Positions 27,914 to 38,042 are shown, counted from the first letter of the stretch. The stretch is 64,000 bases of DNA from Mesorhizobium sp. NBSH29 (GCF_015500055.1 NZ_CP045492.1:3544501-3608500), one strand, 5' to 3'. Notes: generated by a model not told the origin, from the sequence alone. Numbers and translations: made by a program.

Positions 27914-30900
27914 ATGCCAAAACGCACCGATATCAAATCCATCCTGATCATTGGCGCCGGACCCATCGTTATCGGGCAGGCATGTGAGTTCGATTATTCC
28001 GGCACCCAGGCCTGCAAGGCCCTACGCGCCGAAGGCTACCGCATCATTCTGGTCAATTCCAACCCGGCCACGATCATGACTGACCCGGAACTGGCCGACG
28101 CGACCTATATCGAACCGATCACACCGGAAGTCGTCGCCAAGATCATCGCCCGCGAGCGCCCGGATGCGCTTTTGCCCACCATGGGCGGCCAGACAGCACT
28201 CAACACCGCCCTTTCCTTGCGCCGCATGGGTGTGCTGGAACGCTACAATGTCGAGATGATCGGCGCTGATGCCGACGCCATCGACATGGCCGAGGACCGC
28301 GCGCTTTTCCGCGAGGCCATGGCCCGCATCGGGTTGGAAACGCCAAAATCCATGCTGGCCAACGCCACAGCCGTGAAGGAAGAAGACCGCAAGAAGCACG
28401 AGGCTGAACGTGCCGAGCTGAAAGCGAAAAAGCCGGCAGACCTAGACACCGCACTCGATGCGCTGGAGACCAAATGGAACCTTGGTGAAGGTGACCGCAA
28501 GCAGCGCTATATCAGCCACGGCATGGCAATTGCAGCGCAGGCCATGGACATAGTCGGCCTTCCCGCGATCATCCGCCCCTCCTTCACCATGGGTGGAACC
28601 GGCGGCGGCATCGCCTATAACCGCGCCGAGTTTTACGAGATCATACAGTCCGGCCTCGACGCCTCGCCAACCACCGAAGTGCTGATCGAAGAATCCGTAC
28701 TGGGCTGGAAAGAATATGAAATGGAAGTTGTTCGCGACAAGGCGGACAATTGCATCATCGTCTGTTCCATCGAGAACATTGACCCGATGGGCGTCCACAC
28801 CGGCGATTCCATCACTGTCGCGCCAGCCCTGACGCTGACCGACAAGGAATATCAGATGATGCGCAACGCCTCGATTGCGGTACTGCGCGAGATCGGTGTC
28901 GAGACCGGTGGTTCCAACGTGCAGTTCGCCGTCAACCCCGCTGATGGCCGCCTCGTCGTTATCGAAATGAACCCGCGCGTCTCGCGCTCTTCTGCGCTTG
29001 CCTCGAAGGCGACCGGTTTCCCAATCGCAAAAATCGCCGCCAAGCTGGCGGTTGGCTACACGCTGGACGAACTCGAAAACGACATTACCGGCGGCGCGAC
29101 ACCAGCCTCCTTCGAGCCTTCGATTGATTATGTCGTCACCAAGATCCCGCGCTTTGCCTTCGAGAAATTCCCTGGCGCAGAACAGACGCTTACCACCGCC
29201 ATGAAATCTGTCGGGGAAGTGATGGCCATTGGCCGCACCTTCCAGGAGAGCCTGCAAAAAGCATTGCGCGGTCTCGAAACCGGCCTTACCGGCCTGGATG
29301 AAATCGAGATCCCGGGCCTCGGCGTCAATGGCGGCGGCGATGACCGCAACGCCATTCGTGCAGCCCTCGGCACCCCGACACCAGACCGTCTGCGTATGGT
29401 GGCTCAGGCCATCCGCATGGGCACCTCGCTGGAAGATGTCCACGCAATGTGCCGCATCGACCCATGGTTCCTCGAACAGATCGCTGGCATTCTGGACACC
29501 GAAGCGCGCGTGCGCGAACATGGCATCCCTGATGACGCGCAGAATTTGCGCATGCTGAAAGCCATGGGCTTCTCCGATGCCCGCCTCGCCTCACTGGTGA
29601 AGAAAGACGAGCAAGAGATTCACGCTGCGCGCGAAAAGCTAGGCGTTCACCCCGTCTACAAGCGCATCGACACCTGTGCCGCCGAGTTCGCCTCGCCCAC
29701 CGCCTATATGTACTCGACCTATGAAACACCCTTCGCTGGCGAGACGCGCTCTGAGGCGCAGGTTTCAGATCGCAAGAAGGTAGTCATCCTCGGCGGCGGT
29801 CCAAACCGCATCGGCCAGGGCATCGAGTTTGATTATTGCTGCTGCCATGCCTGCTTCGCGCTGGCTGATGCCGGCTATGAATCAATCATGATCAACTGCA
29901 ATCCCGAGACTGTATCGACCGATTACGACACGTCGGACCGCCTGTATTTCGAATCGCTAACCGCTGAAGACGTGCTGGAGATCCTGCGCGCCGAACAGCA
30001 ATCGGGCGAACTGGTCGGCGTCATCGTGCAGTTTGGTGGCCAGACCCCGCTCAAGCTCGCCGCCGCATTGGAAGCTGCCGGCATCCCGATCCTCGGCACC
30101 TCGCCCGATATGATCGACCTGGCCGAAGACCGCGACCGCTTCCAGAAACTGCTGCACAAGCTGAACCTGCTTCAGCCAAAGAACGGCATTGCCTGGTCGG
30201 TTGAACAAGCCCGTGTCGTCGCCAGTGAACTTGGCTTCCCGCTTGTTGTACGCCCATCCTACGTTCTGGGTGGCCGCGCCATGCAGATCATCCATTCCGA
30301 AACCATGCTGCAAACCTATCTGCTGGACACCGTTCCGGGCTTGGTTCCAGAAGACATCAAGCAAAAATATCCGAACGACAAGACTGGCCAGATCAACACC
30401 CTACTGGGCAAGAACCCGCTACTGTTCGACACTTATCTTGCAGGCGCCATCGAGGTCGATGTCGATTGCCTGTGTGACGGCGAAAACACCTATGTTGCCG
30501 CCATCATGGAACATATTGAAGAAGCAGGCATCCATTCGGGCGACAGCGCCTGCTCACTCCCGGTCCATTCGCTCTCGCCAGAAATCGTAGCTGAACTCGA
30601 ACGCCAGACAGCCGCAATGGCCAAGGCACTCAATGTGGGCGGCCTGATGAACGTTCAGTTCGCCATTCAGGACGGCACGATCTTCATTCTGGAAGTCAAT
30701 CCACGCGCCTCGCGCACCGTGCCATTTGTGGCGAAAGCAGTGGGCCGCCCCATAGCAAAAGTTGCCGCCCGCATCATGGCTGGCGAAACGCTCGACGAAG
30801 CCTTCGCTGCCTATGGTGGCCGCCCGCAAACACCAGCCCGCCCGCATATTGCGGTCAAGGAAGCAGTGTTCCCCTTTGCCCGCTTCCCCGGCGTTGACAT

Positions 30901-31411
30901 TCTGCTTGGGCCAGAAATGCGCTCCACCGGCGAAGTCATGGGCCTCGATTATGACTACGCGCTGGCCTTCGCCAAGGCCCAGCTCGGCGCCGGTGTTGAC
31001 CTGCCGCGTGATGGCACCGTATTCGTCTCGGTCCGCGACGAGGACAAGAAGGGCGTGCTGCCAGCGGTCAAACGCCTGGCTGACCTCGGCTTCAAGGTGC
31101 TCGCAACCGGCGGCACACAACGCTTCTTGGCTGAAAACGGCATCAATGCGGAAAAGATCAACAAGGTGCTGGAAGGCCGTCCCCATATTGAAGACGCCAT
31201 CCGCAACCGGCAGGTCCAGATCGTCTTCAACACGACAGACGGCCAGAAAGCACTGTCCGATTCTAAGTCCCTGCGCCGCGCAACCCTGATGCAGAAGGTG
31301 CCCTACTACACCACCCTGTCGGGGGCCGGTGCTGTAGCCGAAGCCATCGCAGCCCTTAAGGCTGGAAGTTTGGAAGTGCGACCGCTGCAGGAGTATTTCC
31401 TGGACGCGTGA
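27914..31411 (+). CDS. carB: Carbamoyl-phosphate synthase large subunit
   Basis: A 1165-residue synthetase with two homologous halves, each with a preATP-grasp and ATP-grasp domain (first: [20 protein letters not shown]; second: [20 protein letters not shown]), and a C-terminal MGS-like regulatory domain (about 1020-1160: [28 protein letters not shown]). It uses bicarbonate, CarA-derived ammonia and two ATP. About residues 150-205 contain a charged insertion ([19 protein letters not shown]) in the first ATP-grasp unit, absent in E. coli CarB but common in Rhizobiales. ATG 27914 (MPKRTDIKS) is the conserved start. Confidence 0.98.
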   Translation: MPKRTDIKSILIIGAGPIVIGQACEFDYSGTQACKALRAEGYRIILVNSNPATIMTDPELADATYIEPITPEVVAKIIARERPDALLPTMGGQTALNTALSLRRMGVLERYNVEMIGADADAIDMAEDRALFREAMARIGLETPKSMLANATAVKEEDRKKHEAERAELKAKKPADLDTALDALETKWNLGEGDRKQRYISHGMAIAAQAMDIVGLPAIIRPSFTMGGTGGGIAYNRAEFYEIIQSGLDASPTTEVLIEESVLGWKEYEMEVVRDKADNCIIVCSIENIDPMGVHTGDSITVAPALTLTDKEYQMMRNASIAVLREIGVETGGSNVQFAVNPADGRLVVIEMNPRVSRSSALASKATGFPIAKIAAKLAVGYTLDELENDITGGATPASFEPSIDYVVTKIPRFAFEKFPGAEQTLTTAMKSVGEVMAIGRTFQESLQKALRGLETGLTGLDEIEIPGLGVNGGGDDRNAIRAALGTPTPDRLRMVAQAIRMGTSLEDVHAMCRIDPWFLEQIAGILDTEARVREHGIPDDAQNLRMLKAMGFSDARLASLVKKDEQEIHAAREKLGVHPVYKRIDTCAAEFASPTAYMYSTYETPFAGETRSEAQVSDRKKVVILGGGPNRIGQGIEFDYCCCHACFALADAGYESIMINCNPETVSTDYDTSDRLYFESLTAEDVLEILRAEQQSGELVGVIVQFGGQTPLKLAAALEAAGIPILGTSPDMIDLAEDRDRFQKLLHKLNLLQPKNGIAWSVEQARVVASELGFPLVVRPSYVLGGRAMQIIHSETMLQTYLLDTVPGLVPEDIKQKYPNDKTGQINTLLGKNPLLFDTYLAGAIEVDVDCLCDGENTYVAAIMEHIEEAGIHSGDSACSLPVHSLSPEIVAELERQTAAMAKALNVGGLMNVQFAIQDGTIFILEVNPRASRTVPFVAKAVGRPIAKVAARIMAGETLDEAFAAYGGRPQTPARPHIAVKEAVFPFARFPGVDILLGPEMRSTGEVMGLDYDYALAFAKAQLGAGVDLPRDGTVFVSVRDEDKKGVLPAVKRLADLGFKVLATGGTQRFLAENGINAEKINKVLEGRPHIEDAIRNRQVQIVFNTTDGQKALSDSKSLRRATLMQKVPYYTTLSGAGAVAEAIAALKAGSLEVRPLQEYFLDA

Positions 31412-31542
31412 TGCAATCCAGGCATCGCGATGGTTCTAAAGGCGATCCTTTCACGGAAACGCCTTCCGTTCGGTAATCGGCACTGCCCTTACCGTGCCAC
31501 TCTTGCGCGCTAAATACCCCGCTACACGTAGCTGGATACACC

Positions 31543-31881
31543 ATGTCTTCCGAGGATCTCTCACTGCGACCGCCAGAAATCGTCGCCCAAAATGCGGCGA
31601 AGGCGCTGCGGCTGCGTGAACAATTCGGCCGTGGCGGCACCGAAGTCGGCGTCGCGCGCGCTATGGAACTCTCCGAGCGACGCACACTCCCTCCGTCCAC
31701 CATCCGCCGCATGGTCAGCTATTTCGCCCGCCATGAAGTCGACAAGAAGGGCAAGAACTTCTTCAACGCGGAAAACCCCTCCGCCGGCTACATCGCCTGG
31801 ATGTTGTGGGGCGGCGACGAAGGCCGCGCCTGGGCGATCGAGCTCAAAAAGCGCATCGGCAACGCACCCGATATCGGCTGA
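31543..31881 (+). CDS. Small conserved protein with a phage-associated PSAGYIAW-LWGGD motif
   Basis: A 112-residue soluble protein. It contains LREQFGRGGTEVGVARAMEL, TIRRMVSYFARHEVDKKGK and PSAGYIAWMLWGGDEGRAWA. I recall this pattern from hypothetical proteins of tailed-phage modules and from stand-alone genes in alphaproteobacteria. No other phage gene is near. Function unknown. It lies 130 nt after carB. Confidence 0.65.
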   Translation: MSSEDLSLRPPEIVAQNAAKALRLREQFGRGGTEVGVARAMELSERRTLPPSTIRRMVSYFARHEVDKKGKNFFNAENPSAGYIAWMLWGGDEGRAWAIELKKRIGNAPDIG

Positions 31882-32159
31882 GCGGTCACGCCAAACTCCC
31901 CTGCACACACGCGTGAAGTGACGCGCGCCGGCACCAGATTTTCCGGTTGCTCACCAGATGTGAACCATGAGCCGCAAATCACCGGCTCTTTGCATGTCGC
32001 GCCCTAGACGGATGAGCAGCCGCGATACATAGATGTAGCACGCTAAATTCTCGCCTATGCAATGTGTTTTTTTGTTTTTCTTGGTGCTCTTTATATTTCC
32101 GAAGCATATCTAGAATGCCTAATAAACAAACTGAAATCTCTCAGGCTGAAGGACATCCC

Positions 32160-33281
32160 ATGCTCTTTATCGACAACCCCACGCGCCCTGAATTTGCTTC
32201 GCTGGCTGCAATAAGGGCTGATGCCTGCGTCTCGATCTACGTGAAGACAACGCCGCTCACGCAAAAGACGGATGCATCCCGGATCGATATGGGCAACCTT
32301 GTACGCGAGGCGCAAACCCAGCTTGAGAGTGCGGGCTTCGACAAAAGGCGCCTTGCCAGCTTGCTCGATCAGTTGAACGATCTGCTCGATGATGCGGACT
32401 TTTGGCGTTTGCAGGCCAACAGCCTGGCTATTTTCGCCACGCCTGAAAAAATCTGGACCTTTCGCCTCGCCAATGATCTCGCCTCAATGGTTCAGGTCTC
32501 AGACCGCATGCACCTGAAGCCGCTGTTTCGGGCAAGCACATTCGCCCATTCTGCCTTCATCCTGGCGTTATCTGAAAATGCTGCCCGCCTGGTGGAGATG
32601 CACGCAGACCTGCCGCCAGAAACAGTCAGTGTGCCAGGAATGCCCAAAGACGCGGCCTCTTCTGCTGGCAAATCCACGCTCAATGATCGCTCCTTCAGCG
32701 GGCGCATTCATGGGGCCGAAGGCCATAATGTTCGCCTGCAGCAATATGCCAGACGCGTAGATGCCGCGCTGCGTCCCATTCTTGCCGGCCGAGAGACACC
32801 CTTGATTGTGGCCGCGACCGGCCGGCTGGAATCGGTGTTTGCGCAGATCAATTCCTATCCGCATCTTCTGCCCGAGACGATCAGCGATAGCCCGGACAGG
32901 TTCAAGGATGCTGAACTTGCCACGCGCGCCCGGCCCATATTGGACAATGCCTATGCCAAAGAAATCGGCGAGATGCAGGCATTGTTCGAAAAGCGCGCTG
33001 GCGACCGGCGCACGACCACCGACATTTCCGATGCTGCACGCGCCGCAACCTTCGGCGCGATCCAAACCCTGCTGGTCGATATAGATTCAGTCATCCCCGG
33101 ATATGTCGATGACGAAACCGGCGCAGTGACCTTAGTCGAAAAGGATGATGCAAAGGCCTACGGCATTGTCGATGAGATCGCGGCAAGAGCCTTTGCCGCC
33201 GGCGCGCGTGTCATGGGCGTGCGCCGCGAAGACATCCCAGGCGGCGGCGAACTGGCCGCGATCCTGCGCTACCCGATGTGA
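32160..33281 (+). CDS. Bacterial archaeo-eRF1-like (baeRF family) protein
   Basis: A 373-residue cytosolic protein. It has the layout of the baeRF group, distant bacterial relatives of archaeal/eukaryotic release factor 1: an N-terminal domain (ADACVSIYVKTTPLTQ, FWRLQANSLAIFATPE, IWTFRLANDL), a middle domain (FILALSENAARLVEM, INDRSFSGRI-like LNDRSFSGRIHG), and a C-terminal pelota-like domain (ARAATFGAIQTLLVDID, AFAAGARVMGVRREDIPGG). It most resembles family 11. The group is proposed to act on stalled ribosomes, but this is unproven. Start 32160 has AAGGA six bases upstream. Confidence 0.75.
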   Translation: MLFIDNPTRPEFASLAAIRADACVSIYVKTTPLTQKTDASRIDMGNLVREAQTQLESAGFDKRRLASLLDQLNDLLDDADFWRLQANSLAIFATPEKIWTFRLANDLASMVQVSDRMHLKPLFRASTFAHSAFILALSENAARLVEMHADLPPETVSVPGMPKDAASSAGKSTLNDRSFSGRIHGAEGHNVRLQQYARRVDAALRPILAGRETPLIVAATGRLESVFAQINSYPHLLPETISDSPDRFKDAELATRARPILDNAYAKEIGEMQALFEKRAGDRRTTTDISDAARAATFGAIQTLLVDIDSVIPGYVDDETGAVTLVEKDDAKAYGIVDEIAARAFAAGARVMGVRREDIPGGGELAAILRYPM

Positions 33282-33348
33282 CACTGTCGGCAGGCCGGTA
33301 TATCAAGGCTGTGGGCGAAAGAAGGCCCCACTTCACGCCGGGGTTTGC

Positions 33349-33384
33349 CTGCCGCCAGCAGCCTCTGGAGGCAGACGTTTTTTC
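33349..33384 (+). terminator. Terminator after the baeRF gene
   Basis: A 10-bp stem CTGCCGCCAG/CTGGAGGCAG with one G-A mismatch and a six-base loop, followed by ACG and six T. It lies about 70 nt past the stop codon. Confidence 0.65.
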
Positions 33385-33411
33385 CGCTTCACGCATCACC
33401 TAGGCGCCAAC

Positions 33412-33768
33412 CTAGTTGATGGACGCTGCGGGCGCCTTGGCTCTGCCCACCGGTTTCCGGGGGTTTGGTGCGGGATCAGATGGCTGAGACTGCTCTATTG
33501 AGAGTGCCTTCCCATCCGCGCATGTTGAAGCGGTTGCGTCAGCACCGTTGCAAAGCCAGTATTTCTCGCAATTCAAATAGCAGGAACGCTGCGAAGCCAC
33601 AGTTTTGTTGTTGCGATCGCACCAAGCTTTGCACTCCTCCACGCCTGCCTTCATGGGCCTCTTCTCTTTGGCAAGAGCGAGCGTGGGGTTTTGAATAAGC
33701 GAGGCCACGACGATCACACCAAATACCGCTGTGACGCCCCAGCACTTACGAACGAAGTACAGCATCAT
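33412..33768 (-). CDS. Small exported six-cysteine protein, unknown
   Basis: A 118-residue protein with an N-terminal hydrophobic signal (about 12-33: VTAVFGVIVVASLIQNPTLALA). The mature part has six Cys in ECKAWCD, RSCYLNCEKYWLC and STC, giving two CxxxC pairs that could form disulfides in the periplasm. The tail is Pro/Ala-rich and basic. I do not recognise the family. It is convergent with the baeRF gene and divergent from the TetR gene. Confidence 0.6.
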   Translation of the reverse strand: MMLYFVRKCWGVTAVFGVIVVASLIQNPTLALAKEKRPMKAGVEECKAWCDRNNKTVASQRSCYLNCEKYWLCNGADATASTCADGKALSIEQSQPSDPAPNPRKPVGRAKAPAASIN

Positions 33769-33896
33769 GGTTCTCCTGTTGAAGAAACTCCGACTGCGAA
33801 GAGTGATATAGCACTTCGCATTGACCTCCGATACTGGGTCTACGCGTCCCGCTGGTCCAGCATCATGCCCGTGAAGACCCCGTCCAAAATACCACT

Positions 33897-34622
33897 ATGA
33901 AAGCCGCGCTCACCCTGAAAAGCGGCTTCCAAAATCTCCGTACAGCGTATATATTTCGTACAGCAACGCGGAGCCGAACCATCCCGAAAGCCACAGAAAC
34001 CACTCGTCGAGAGCGCCACAAGGCGGAACTGCGCGCTGAACTTGTCGCCGCCGCGCATGACCTGGTACGCGAGCAGGGCTATGATGGCCTCACCATCCGC
34101 AAGCTGGCGCAAAAGGTCGGCTATGCGCCGATGTCGGTCTATTCCTACTTCGCCGACAAGCAGGCGATACTTTTTGCCCTGGCCGAAGACGTGTTCGAGC
34201 GACTGGCACAGCGCGCAACCCGCAACCAACCCACAGAGCCGCTGGCGTCGCTGATCCATGGCATGCACGAATTCGCAGCCTTCGGGTTCGAAAACCCCAA
34301 CGAATACCGCATCATCTTCATGACTGAAAAGGCGATGGACGCCGAGACTGCCGAGCAGCATCTGAAGCACAACCCCGCGTTGGCCGGCATGCGCGGTTGC
34401 GTCCTCGCCTGTCTCGACGCGGGCATTTTGACTGGCGACGCCCATGCTATCACCACGTTTTTGTGGACTACCGCGCATGGCGCGATCTCGGCTGTCATCA
34501 GCTTTCCGCACTATCCGTTTGGCGACGGGCTGAGCTACGCCGACACTGTCATCGATCTGGCAATTGCCGCTGTCAAAGCTGGCAAGGTGCCGCCAATCTG
34601 CAATGACGCCACCTGCTGCTGA
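33897..34622 (+). CDS. TetR/AcrR-family repressor
   Basis: A 241-residue regulator. After an unusual basic extension of about 37 residues comes a TetR helix-turn-helix (AELVAAAHDLVREQGYDGLT, IRKLAQKVGYAPMSVYSYFA, DKQAILFALAEDVF) and a ligand-binding domain with the TetR_C-like FENPNEYRIIFMTE. It ends NDATCC. No ATG, GTG or TTG closer to the DNA-binding domain was found, so ATG 33897 is kept with reservation. A GTAC-type repeat lies inside the extension (33939-33962) and similar ones precede the downstream gene, suggesting autoregulation. Confidence 0.85.
   Translation: MKAALTLKSGFQNLRTAYIFRTATRSRTIPKATETTRRERHKAELRAELVAAAHDLVREQGYDGLTIRKLAQKVGYAPMSVYSYFADKQAILFALAEDVFERLAQRATRNQPTEPLASLIHGMHEFAAFGFENPNEYRIIFMTEKAMDAETAEQHLKHNPALAGMRGCVLACLDAGILTGDAHAITTFLWTTAHGAISAVISFPHYPFGDGLSYADTVIDLAIAAVKAGKVPPICNDATCC
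33939..33962. promoter_or_regulatory. Two CGTACA half-sites near the TetR start
   Basis: CGTACA occurs at 33939 and 33957, 18 bases apart, around an AT-rich core (GCGTATATATTT). The outer GTAC elements are symmetric. It lies within the predicted N-terminal extension of the TetR gene; if the true start were further downstream this would be its operator. Confidence 0.4.
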
Positions 34623-34643
34623 AGCAGCCATCAAAAGAATCTC

Positions 34644-34713
34644 GTACGCGTACAATTTTCTATCTTGAAACCGCTGCTCAATATCCGTATCTGTACAACT
34701 ATCGTACATGTAC
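34644..34713. promoter_or_regulatory. Cluster of GTAC palindromes upstream of the small secreted protein
   Basis: GTACGCGTAC (34644-34653) and GTACATGTAC (34704-34713) are exact 10-bp palindromes, and TGTACA is at 34692-34697. They surround the likely promoter of the gene at 34726, directly after the TetR gene. This fits binding by a TetR dimer. Confidence 0.55.
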
Positions 34714-34725
34714 ATGGAGCTTCCG

Positions 34726-34950
34726 ATGAAAAAGCCTATCCTCGTGCTCGCTGCTCTCGCCGCATTCTCGGCGCCAGCATTGGCCAATGATTTCGCCGCC
34801 ACACTGCACTATCCAGATGCCCCCAAATCCGTCGCCCAGACACGCAATCTCGACCAGCTTTCCACCGGGTCGATCTCCCGCGATCCGGTTTCTGTCCAAA
34901 CAAGCAAAAAGCAGCATCAGGACAAGACCGTCGGCGCCAAGAAGCGCTAG
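34726..34950 (+). CDS. Small exported protein, unknown
   Basis: A 74-residue protein with a clear signal peptide (MKKPILVLAALAAFSAPALA, cut before NDFAA) and a polar, basic mature part of about 54 residues ending GAKKR. GGAG is five to six bases before ATG 34726; the upstream ATG at 34708 is less likely. It follows the TetR gene and is preceded by GTAC palindromes, so TetR control is likely. I do not recognise the family. Confidence 0.7.
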   Translation: MKKPILVLAALAAFSAPALANDFAATLHYPDAPKSVAQTRNLDQLSTGSISRDPVSVQTSKKQHQDKTVGAKKR

Positions 34951-34966
34951 GTCAAAGGTGTTGGAA

Positions 34967-34999
34967 CCCGTCAGCAGCGGATCAAACCCTGCTGACGGG
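34967..34999. terminator. Strong hairpin after the small secreted protein
   Basis: Exact 11-bp stem CCCGTCAGCAG/CTGCTGACGGG, 16 nt past the stop codon. No T run follows on either strand, so it may stabilise the 3' end rather than terminate. Confidence 0.45.
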
Positions 35000-35058
35000 A
35001 TGGTGTCAGTACGCCTGTGTCAGGGTGCCCCCATCGAAAACATGGGATACACCGCACA

Positions 35059-35430
35059 ATGTCCAACTTCACCCCGCCGCATGCTATTGTCTGGACCGAG
35101 GTCCCGGTAACTGACCTTGCTATGGCAAAGGCATTTTACACCGCCGTTTTGCAGAGCGAACTGACCGATCAGGAAATGGGGCCCTTCCCGACTGCGGTCT
35201 TCCCCAAAAGCGGCAAAGACTCTGTCGCGGGGCATTTATATGTTGGCAAACCGGCATCGCCTGGAACCGGAGCCACGGTGCATTTTGCAGCACCCACGCC
35301 GCTGGAGGATTCACTGGAGCGCGTGAAAGCTGCAGGCGGCCAGGTCGTTTCCGATATTGTCGAAATTCCCGATGGCCGGTTTGCCTATTGCATGGACCCG
35401 GATGGAAACTCGTTCGGGCTGTTTGCCTAG
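35059..35430 (+). CDS. VOC-superfamily (glyoxalase-like) protein
   Basis: A 123-residue protein with the paired beta-alpha-beta-beta-beta units of the vicinal-oxygen-chelate fold: IVWTEVPVTDLAMAKAFYTA at the start, VHFAAPTPLEDSLERVKAAGG in the second unit, and the end FAYCMDPDGNSFGLF. Enzymes of this fold act on diverse substrates; the specific reaction cannot be read from sequence. ATG 35059 (MSNFTPP) is the family-like start; the ribosome site is weak. Confidence 0.85.
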   Translation: MSNFTPPHAIVWTEVPVTDLAMAKAFYTAVLQSELTDQEMGPFPTAVFPKSGKDSVAGHLYVGKPASPGTGATVHFAAPTPLEDSLERVKAAGGQVVSDIVEIPDGRFAYCMDPDGNSFGLFA

Positions 35431-35477
35431 CCGAACCGTACCGGCAGCTGGGTATTCGCTGTACGCTGCGAAGTAAA

Positions 35478-36197
35478 TCAGGCGCCTGGGGTGGTTCTGC
35501 GTCGGCGGCGATCCTTGCCAAGTCCGGTCTCTTCCAGCAGGCCCTTGCGCTTAGCGTGGTAGTAATAGCCGCTTTGGTAGAGCCGGTCGGCAAGCCTCGG
35601 GTTGCCGTCGGCCACCAGCCACGCGCCGCGCAGATACTTCACGGAATATTTAAGATTGGTTTCGGCGTCGAGCAGGCCCTTGGCGCTGCCCTTGTAGCCC
35701 ATGCCCCGCGCCGTCGCATGCTTGATCTGCATCAGGCCCCAATGGCCATTATTGTAGGCAGCTGGACGAAAATTGCTCTCGCGCTTGGCCACGCTGCGCA
35801 CAAGATCTACCGGCACATCGTAGAGCGCGGCGTATTTGGCGATCAGCGCGTGCACATCGCCGCGCGGCGCGTCAGATGTGGCAAACGCAGAAGGCTGAAC
35901 CTCAGGCACGTCGCTTTCGGCAGCGGCAGACTTTTGCATCGCAAGCTCGGCAACGGCGACAATTTCCGGGTCGCGTGCCTTGGCAACCTCGGCTGGCGCT
36001 TCTGCAACGCCTTCCGCGATAGCCACAGCAGCAATGCTGGGGCTGGGCAGGATCGAGACACTGTCAGGCAGTGTCAGGTCGGCTGTCTCGGCGAGCGCCA
36101 CGCTCGCGCCCGCATCCGGGCTGGGCGTGGTACACCCAGCGAGCGCGAAGCTCGCGGAACCCGCTAAAAACATCAAAAAACTGCGTAATCGGGGCAA
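35478..36197 (-). CDS. Lytic transglycosylase (SLT domain) lipoprotein
   Basis: A 239-residue outer-membrane lipoprotein that should cleave peptidoglycan glycan strands. Lipobox FALAGC at about 17-22. After an Ala/Glu/Pro-rich linker (about 25-110) comes an SLT domain with the catalytic Glu in SVAKRESNFRPAAYN, the GLMQIK motif (HWGLMQIKHATARGMGY), the NLKYSVKYLRG segment and YQSGYYYH. The C-terminus is basic (KDRRRRRTTPGA). The start is TTG at 36197 with GGAG seven bases upstream; no ATG fits better. Confidence 0.9.
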   Translation of the reverse strand: MPRLRSFLMFLAGSASFALAGCTTPSPDAGASVALAETADLTLPDSVSILPSPSIAAVAIAEGVAEAPAEVAKARDPEIVAVAELAMQKSAAAESDVPEVQPSAFATSDAPRGDVHALIAKYAALYDVPVDLVRSVAKRESNFRPAAYNNGHWGLMQIKHATARGMGYKGSAKGLLDAETNLKYSVKYLRGAWLVADGNPRLADRLYQSGYYYHAKRKGLLEETGLGKDRRRRRTTPGA

Positions 36198-36428
36198 ATA
36201 CCCACTCCAACATATCTAAAACTGCCCTTGCCCGACCTTCCTCTACAGGAGCCAGAACCGCCCGACAACGCAGATTGTGAGCCATCGCCTTTCGGGTGGC
36301 GCGCGTGATGCGGATCGTATCAGGTGTCAGGAGAGCGGGTTTCAAGCGCCCTCCCTGCTCGACCCAACGCCGATCGCTGTTAAGATGTTCCCGCAAAGAA
36401 TGCGCAAAGATGCGCCTGTGAGACACCC

Positions 36429-36983
36429 ATGCAAGCCACTTTCTATACGCTTGTCGAAGCTCGGATCGGTTGGCTTGGCCTCGCCTGGAATGAGACCGGC
36501 ATTACGCAGCTACAGCTTCCTGGCAGCGATCGCGCGTCGACCGAAAGGATGTTGCTGCGGCGCGAGTCTGCCATGATGGAACAAATACCAAATGTATGGG
36601 TGGCCGAGGTTTGCGAAAAACTGAAGCGCTATGGCGCCGGCGAGCCGATTGATTTCACAGATGTTCCAGTCAGTCTCGAAGGCATCGATCCCTTCCGGCG
36701 CGCCATCTATGCTGCGGCCCGCGGGCTTGGCTTCGGCCAAAATACCACCTATGGCGCGCTGGCCATCCAGGCCGGCCATCCCGGTCTGGCGCGTGAAACC
36801 GGAAAGGCGCTTGGCCAGAACCCGGTTCCCATCATCGTGCCTTGCCACCGCATCGTCGCCGCAGGCAACAAAATCGGTGGGTTTTCCGCCCCAGGCGGAT
36901 CTGTCACCAAGGAAAAGCTGCTGGCGATGGAAGGTGTACAGATTGCCCCGCCACCACCGGCGCAGGAGAGTTTCGGGTTTTAA
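36429..36983 (+). CDS. ogt: Methylated-DNA--protein-cysteine S-methyltransferase
   Basis: A 184-residue O6-alkylguanine repair protein of the Ogt type. The acceptor Cys is at 139 in [15 protein letters not shown]. The helix-turn-helix region [30 protein letters not shown] precedes it, and [19 protein letters not shown] follows. It removes alkyl groups from guanine in a suicide reaction. The Ada-type N-terminal domain is absent. The C-terminus has a short Pro-rich tail. Confidence 0.93.
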   Translation: MQATFYTLVEARIGWLGLAWNETGITQLQLPGSDRASTERMLLRRESAMMEQIPNVWVAEVCEKLKRYGAGEPIDFTDVPVSLEGIDPFRRAIYAAARGLGFGQNTTYGALAIQAGHPGLARETGKALGQNPVPIIVPCHRIVAAGNKIGGFSAPGGSVTKEKLLAMEGVQIAPPPPAQESFGF

Positions 36984-37027
36984 CGTGCCTCACCTACCAA
37001 GCGAGTCACCCTGGGCCAGTTCAGCCC

Positions 37028-37357
37028 CTAATCCCGCCGCAGTCTCAAAATTCGAAAATCATCGTCGCGGTCTACCGTCTTGCATTCCAGCACCGGACAA
37101 GATTTTCGGTCGGCGGACGGAATGAACACCGTCTCGGCCCGTTCGCCGCTGCGGCAGAAGCGGGTGTCGCGCACGTAGCGGCCATAGAGCGGCAGGGACG
37201 GATTGCGCGTCGAGCGGTAACGCATCTGGGCAGCGCCATCCTGCTTTATCGTTGCCGTCACCTGGGCGCAGGAAAGGCTCGTGGATGTGTAGCGTGGCTG
37301 CGCCATCGCAGGCAGCGCTACGGTGATGAGAAGTGCCGACAAGACATAGCGCAACAT
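37028..37357 (-). CDS. Small exported protein, conserved hypothetical
   Basis: A 109-residue protein with a signal peptide ([20 protein letters not shown]). The mature part has four Cys ([35 protein letters not shown]) and the segment [20 protein letters not shown] recall similar hypothetical proteins in Rhizobiales. It likely folds with two disulfides in the periplasm. Function unknown; convergent with ogt. Confidence 0.75.
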   Translation of the reverse strand: MLRYVLSALLITVALPAMAQPRYTSTSLSCAQVTATIKQDGAAQMRYRSTRNPSLPLYGRYVRDTRFCRSGERAETVFIPSADRKSCPVLECKTVDRDDDFRILRLRRD

Positions 37358-37639
37358 GGGACCTCGAACGGCGAAACAGCGCCTTTTCAGTGGGTGTTTT
37401 TCAACCTTCGCAAGGGATTGCGGCAGTGGTACGGCACCTTTTCAGCAGACAAATCACGAAGCCTCTTGCTTTTCGCGTCAATTGCGCCTAGATACGGCTT
37501 GTTGAAATTTTCGGCCGATCGATCTAGTGGCCCCGCGGAACTCGCGTTTGCTGACGTCTATCCCAAAAATCTCGATACTAACTGGTTTGGTCTAACGGCC
37601 AGACTTCTTCACGTTGCAAACTTTGCAAGGAATACGCAT

Positions 37640-37849
37640 ATGGCTACTGGTACCGTTAAGTGGTTCAACAGCACCAAAGGTTTCGGCTTCATTCAGCCGG
37701 ATAACGGCGGCGCGGACGTTTTCGTTCACATCTCCGCTGTTGAGCGCGCTGGCATGTCGAACCTCAATGAGGGCGACAAGATCAACTTCGAAATCGAGCA
37801 GGACCGCCGCACTGGCAAGTCGTCCGCTGGATCGCTCAACAAGGCCTGA
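37640..37849 (+). CDS. Cold-shock protein, CspA family
   Basis: A 69-residue single cold-shock domain with RNP1 (KGFGFIQPD) and RNP2 (VFVHISAVE). It begins [14 protein letters not shown]. It binds single-stranded RNA and DNA and acts as an RNA chaperone. The upstream gap of about 280 nt before the start is longer than its neighbours need, leaving room for a long 5' leader as in other csp genes. AAGGA is eight to nine bases before the ATG. Confidence 0.96.
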   Translation: MATGTVKWFNSTKGFGFIQPDNGGADVFVHISAVERAGMSNLNEGDKINFEIEQDRRTGKSSAGSLNKA

Positions 37850-38016
37850 TTTTTTCGCGCGCCCCGTTTAACGGAAGCGCGCGGCAAGTCACGGAAGTAC
37901 TGGCAGCCGCGTGAAAGCGCGCGCGAATGTGTGATGCCGAACTGGTCCCGATGTAGCAGATTGCTGCCGGATACCGGAAACGACCATACTTTAAGTCAGG
38001 TTTAAATGAGCAATGG

Positions 38017-38042
38017 AAGGCGGGGTTTTCCCCGCCTTTTTT
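38017..38042. terminator. Rho-independent terminator between csp and GST genes
   Basis: Stem AAGGCGGGG/CCCCGCCTT with loop TTTT, followed by TTTT on the plus strand. It is 168 nt after the csp stop and 31 nt before the convergent GST gene's end, so it may serve the csp transcript. Confidence 0.85.

Noticed and set aside
36064-36426. A 120-codon minus-strand frame upstream of the lytic transglycosylase
   Set aside because: It overlaps the transglycosylase signal peptide out of frame and has no family features.
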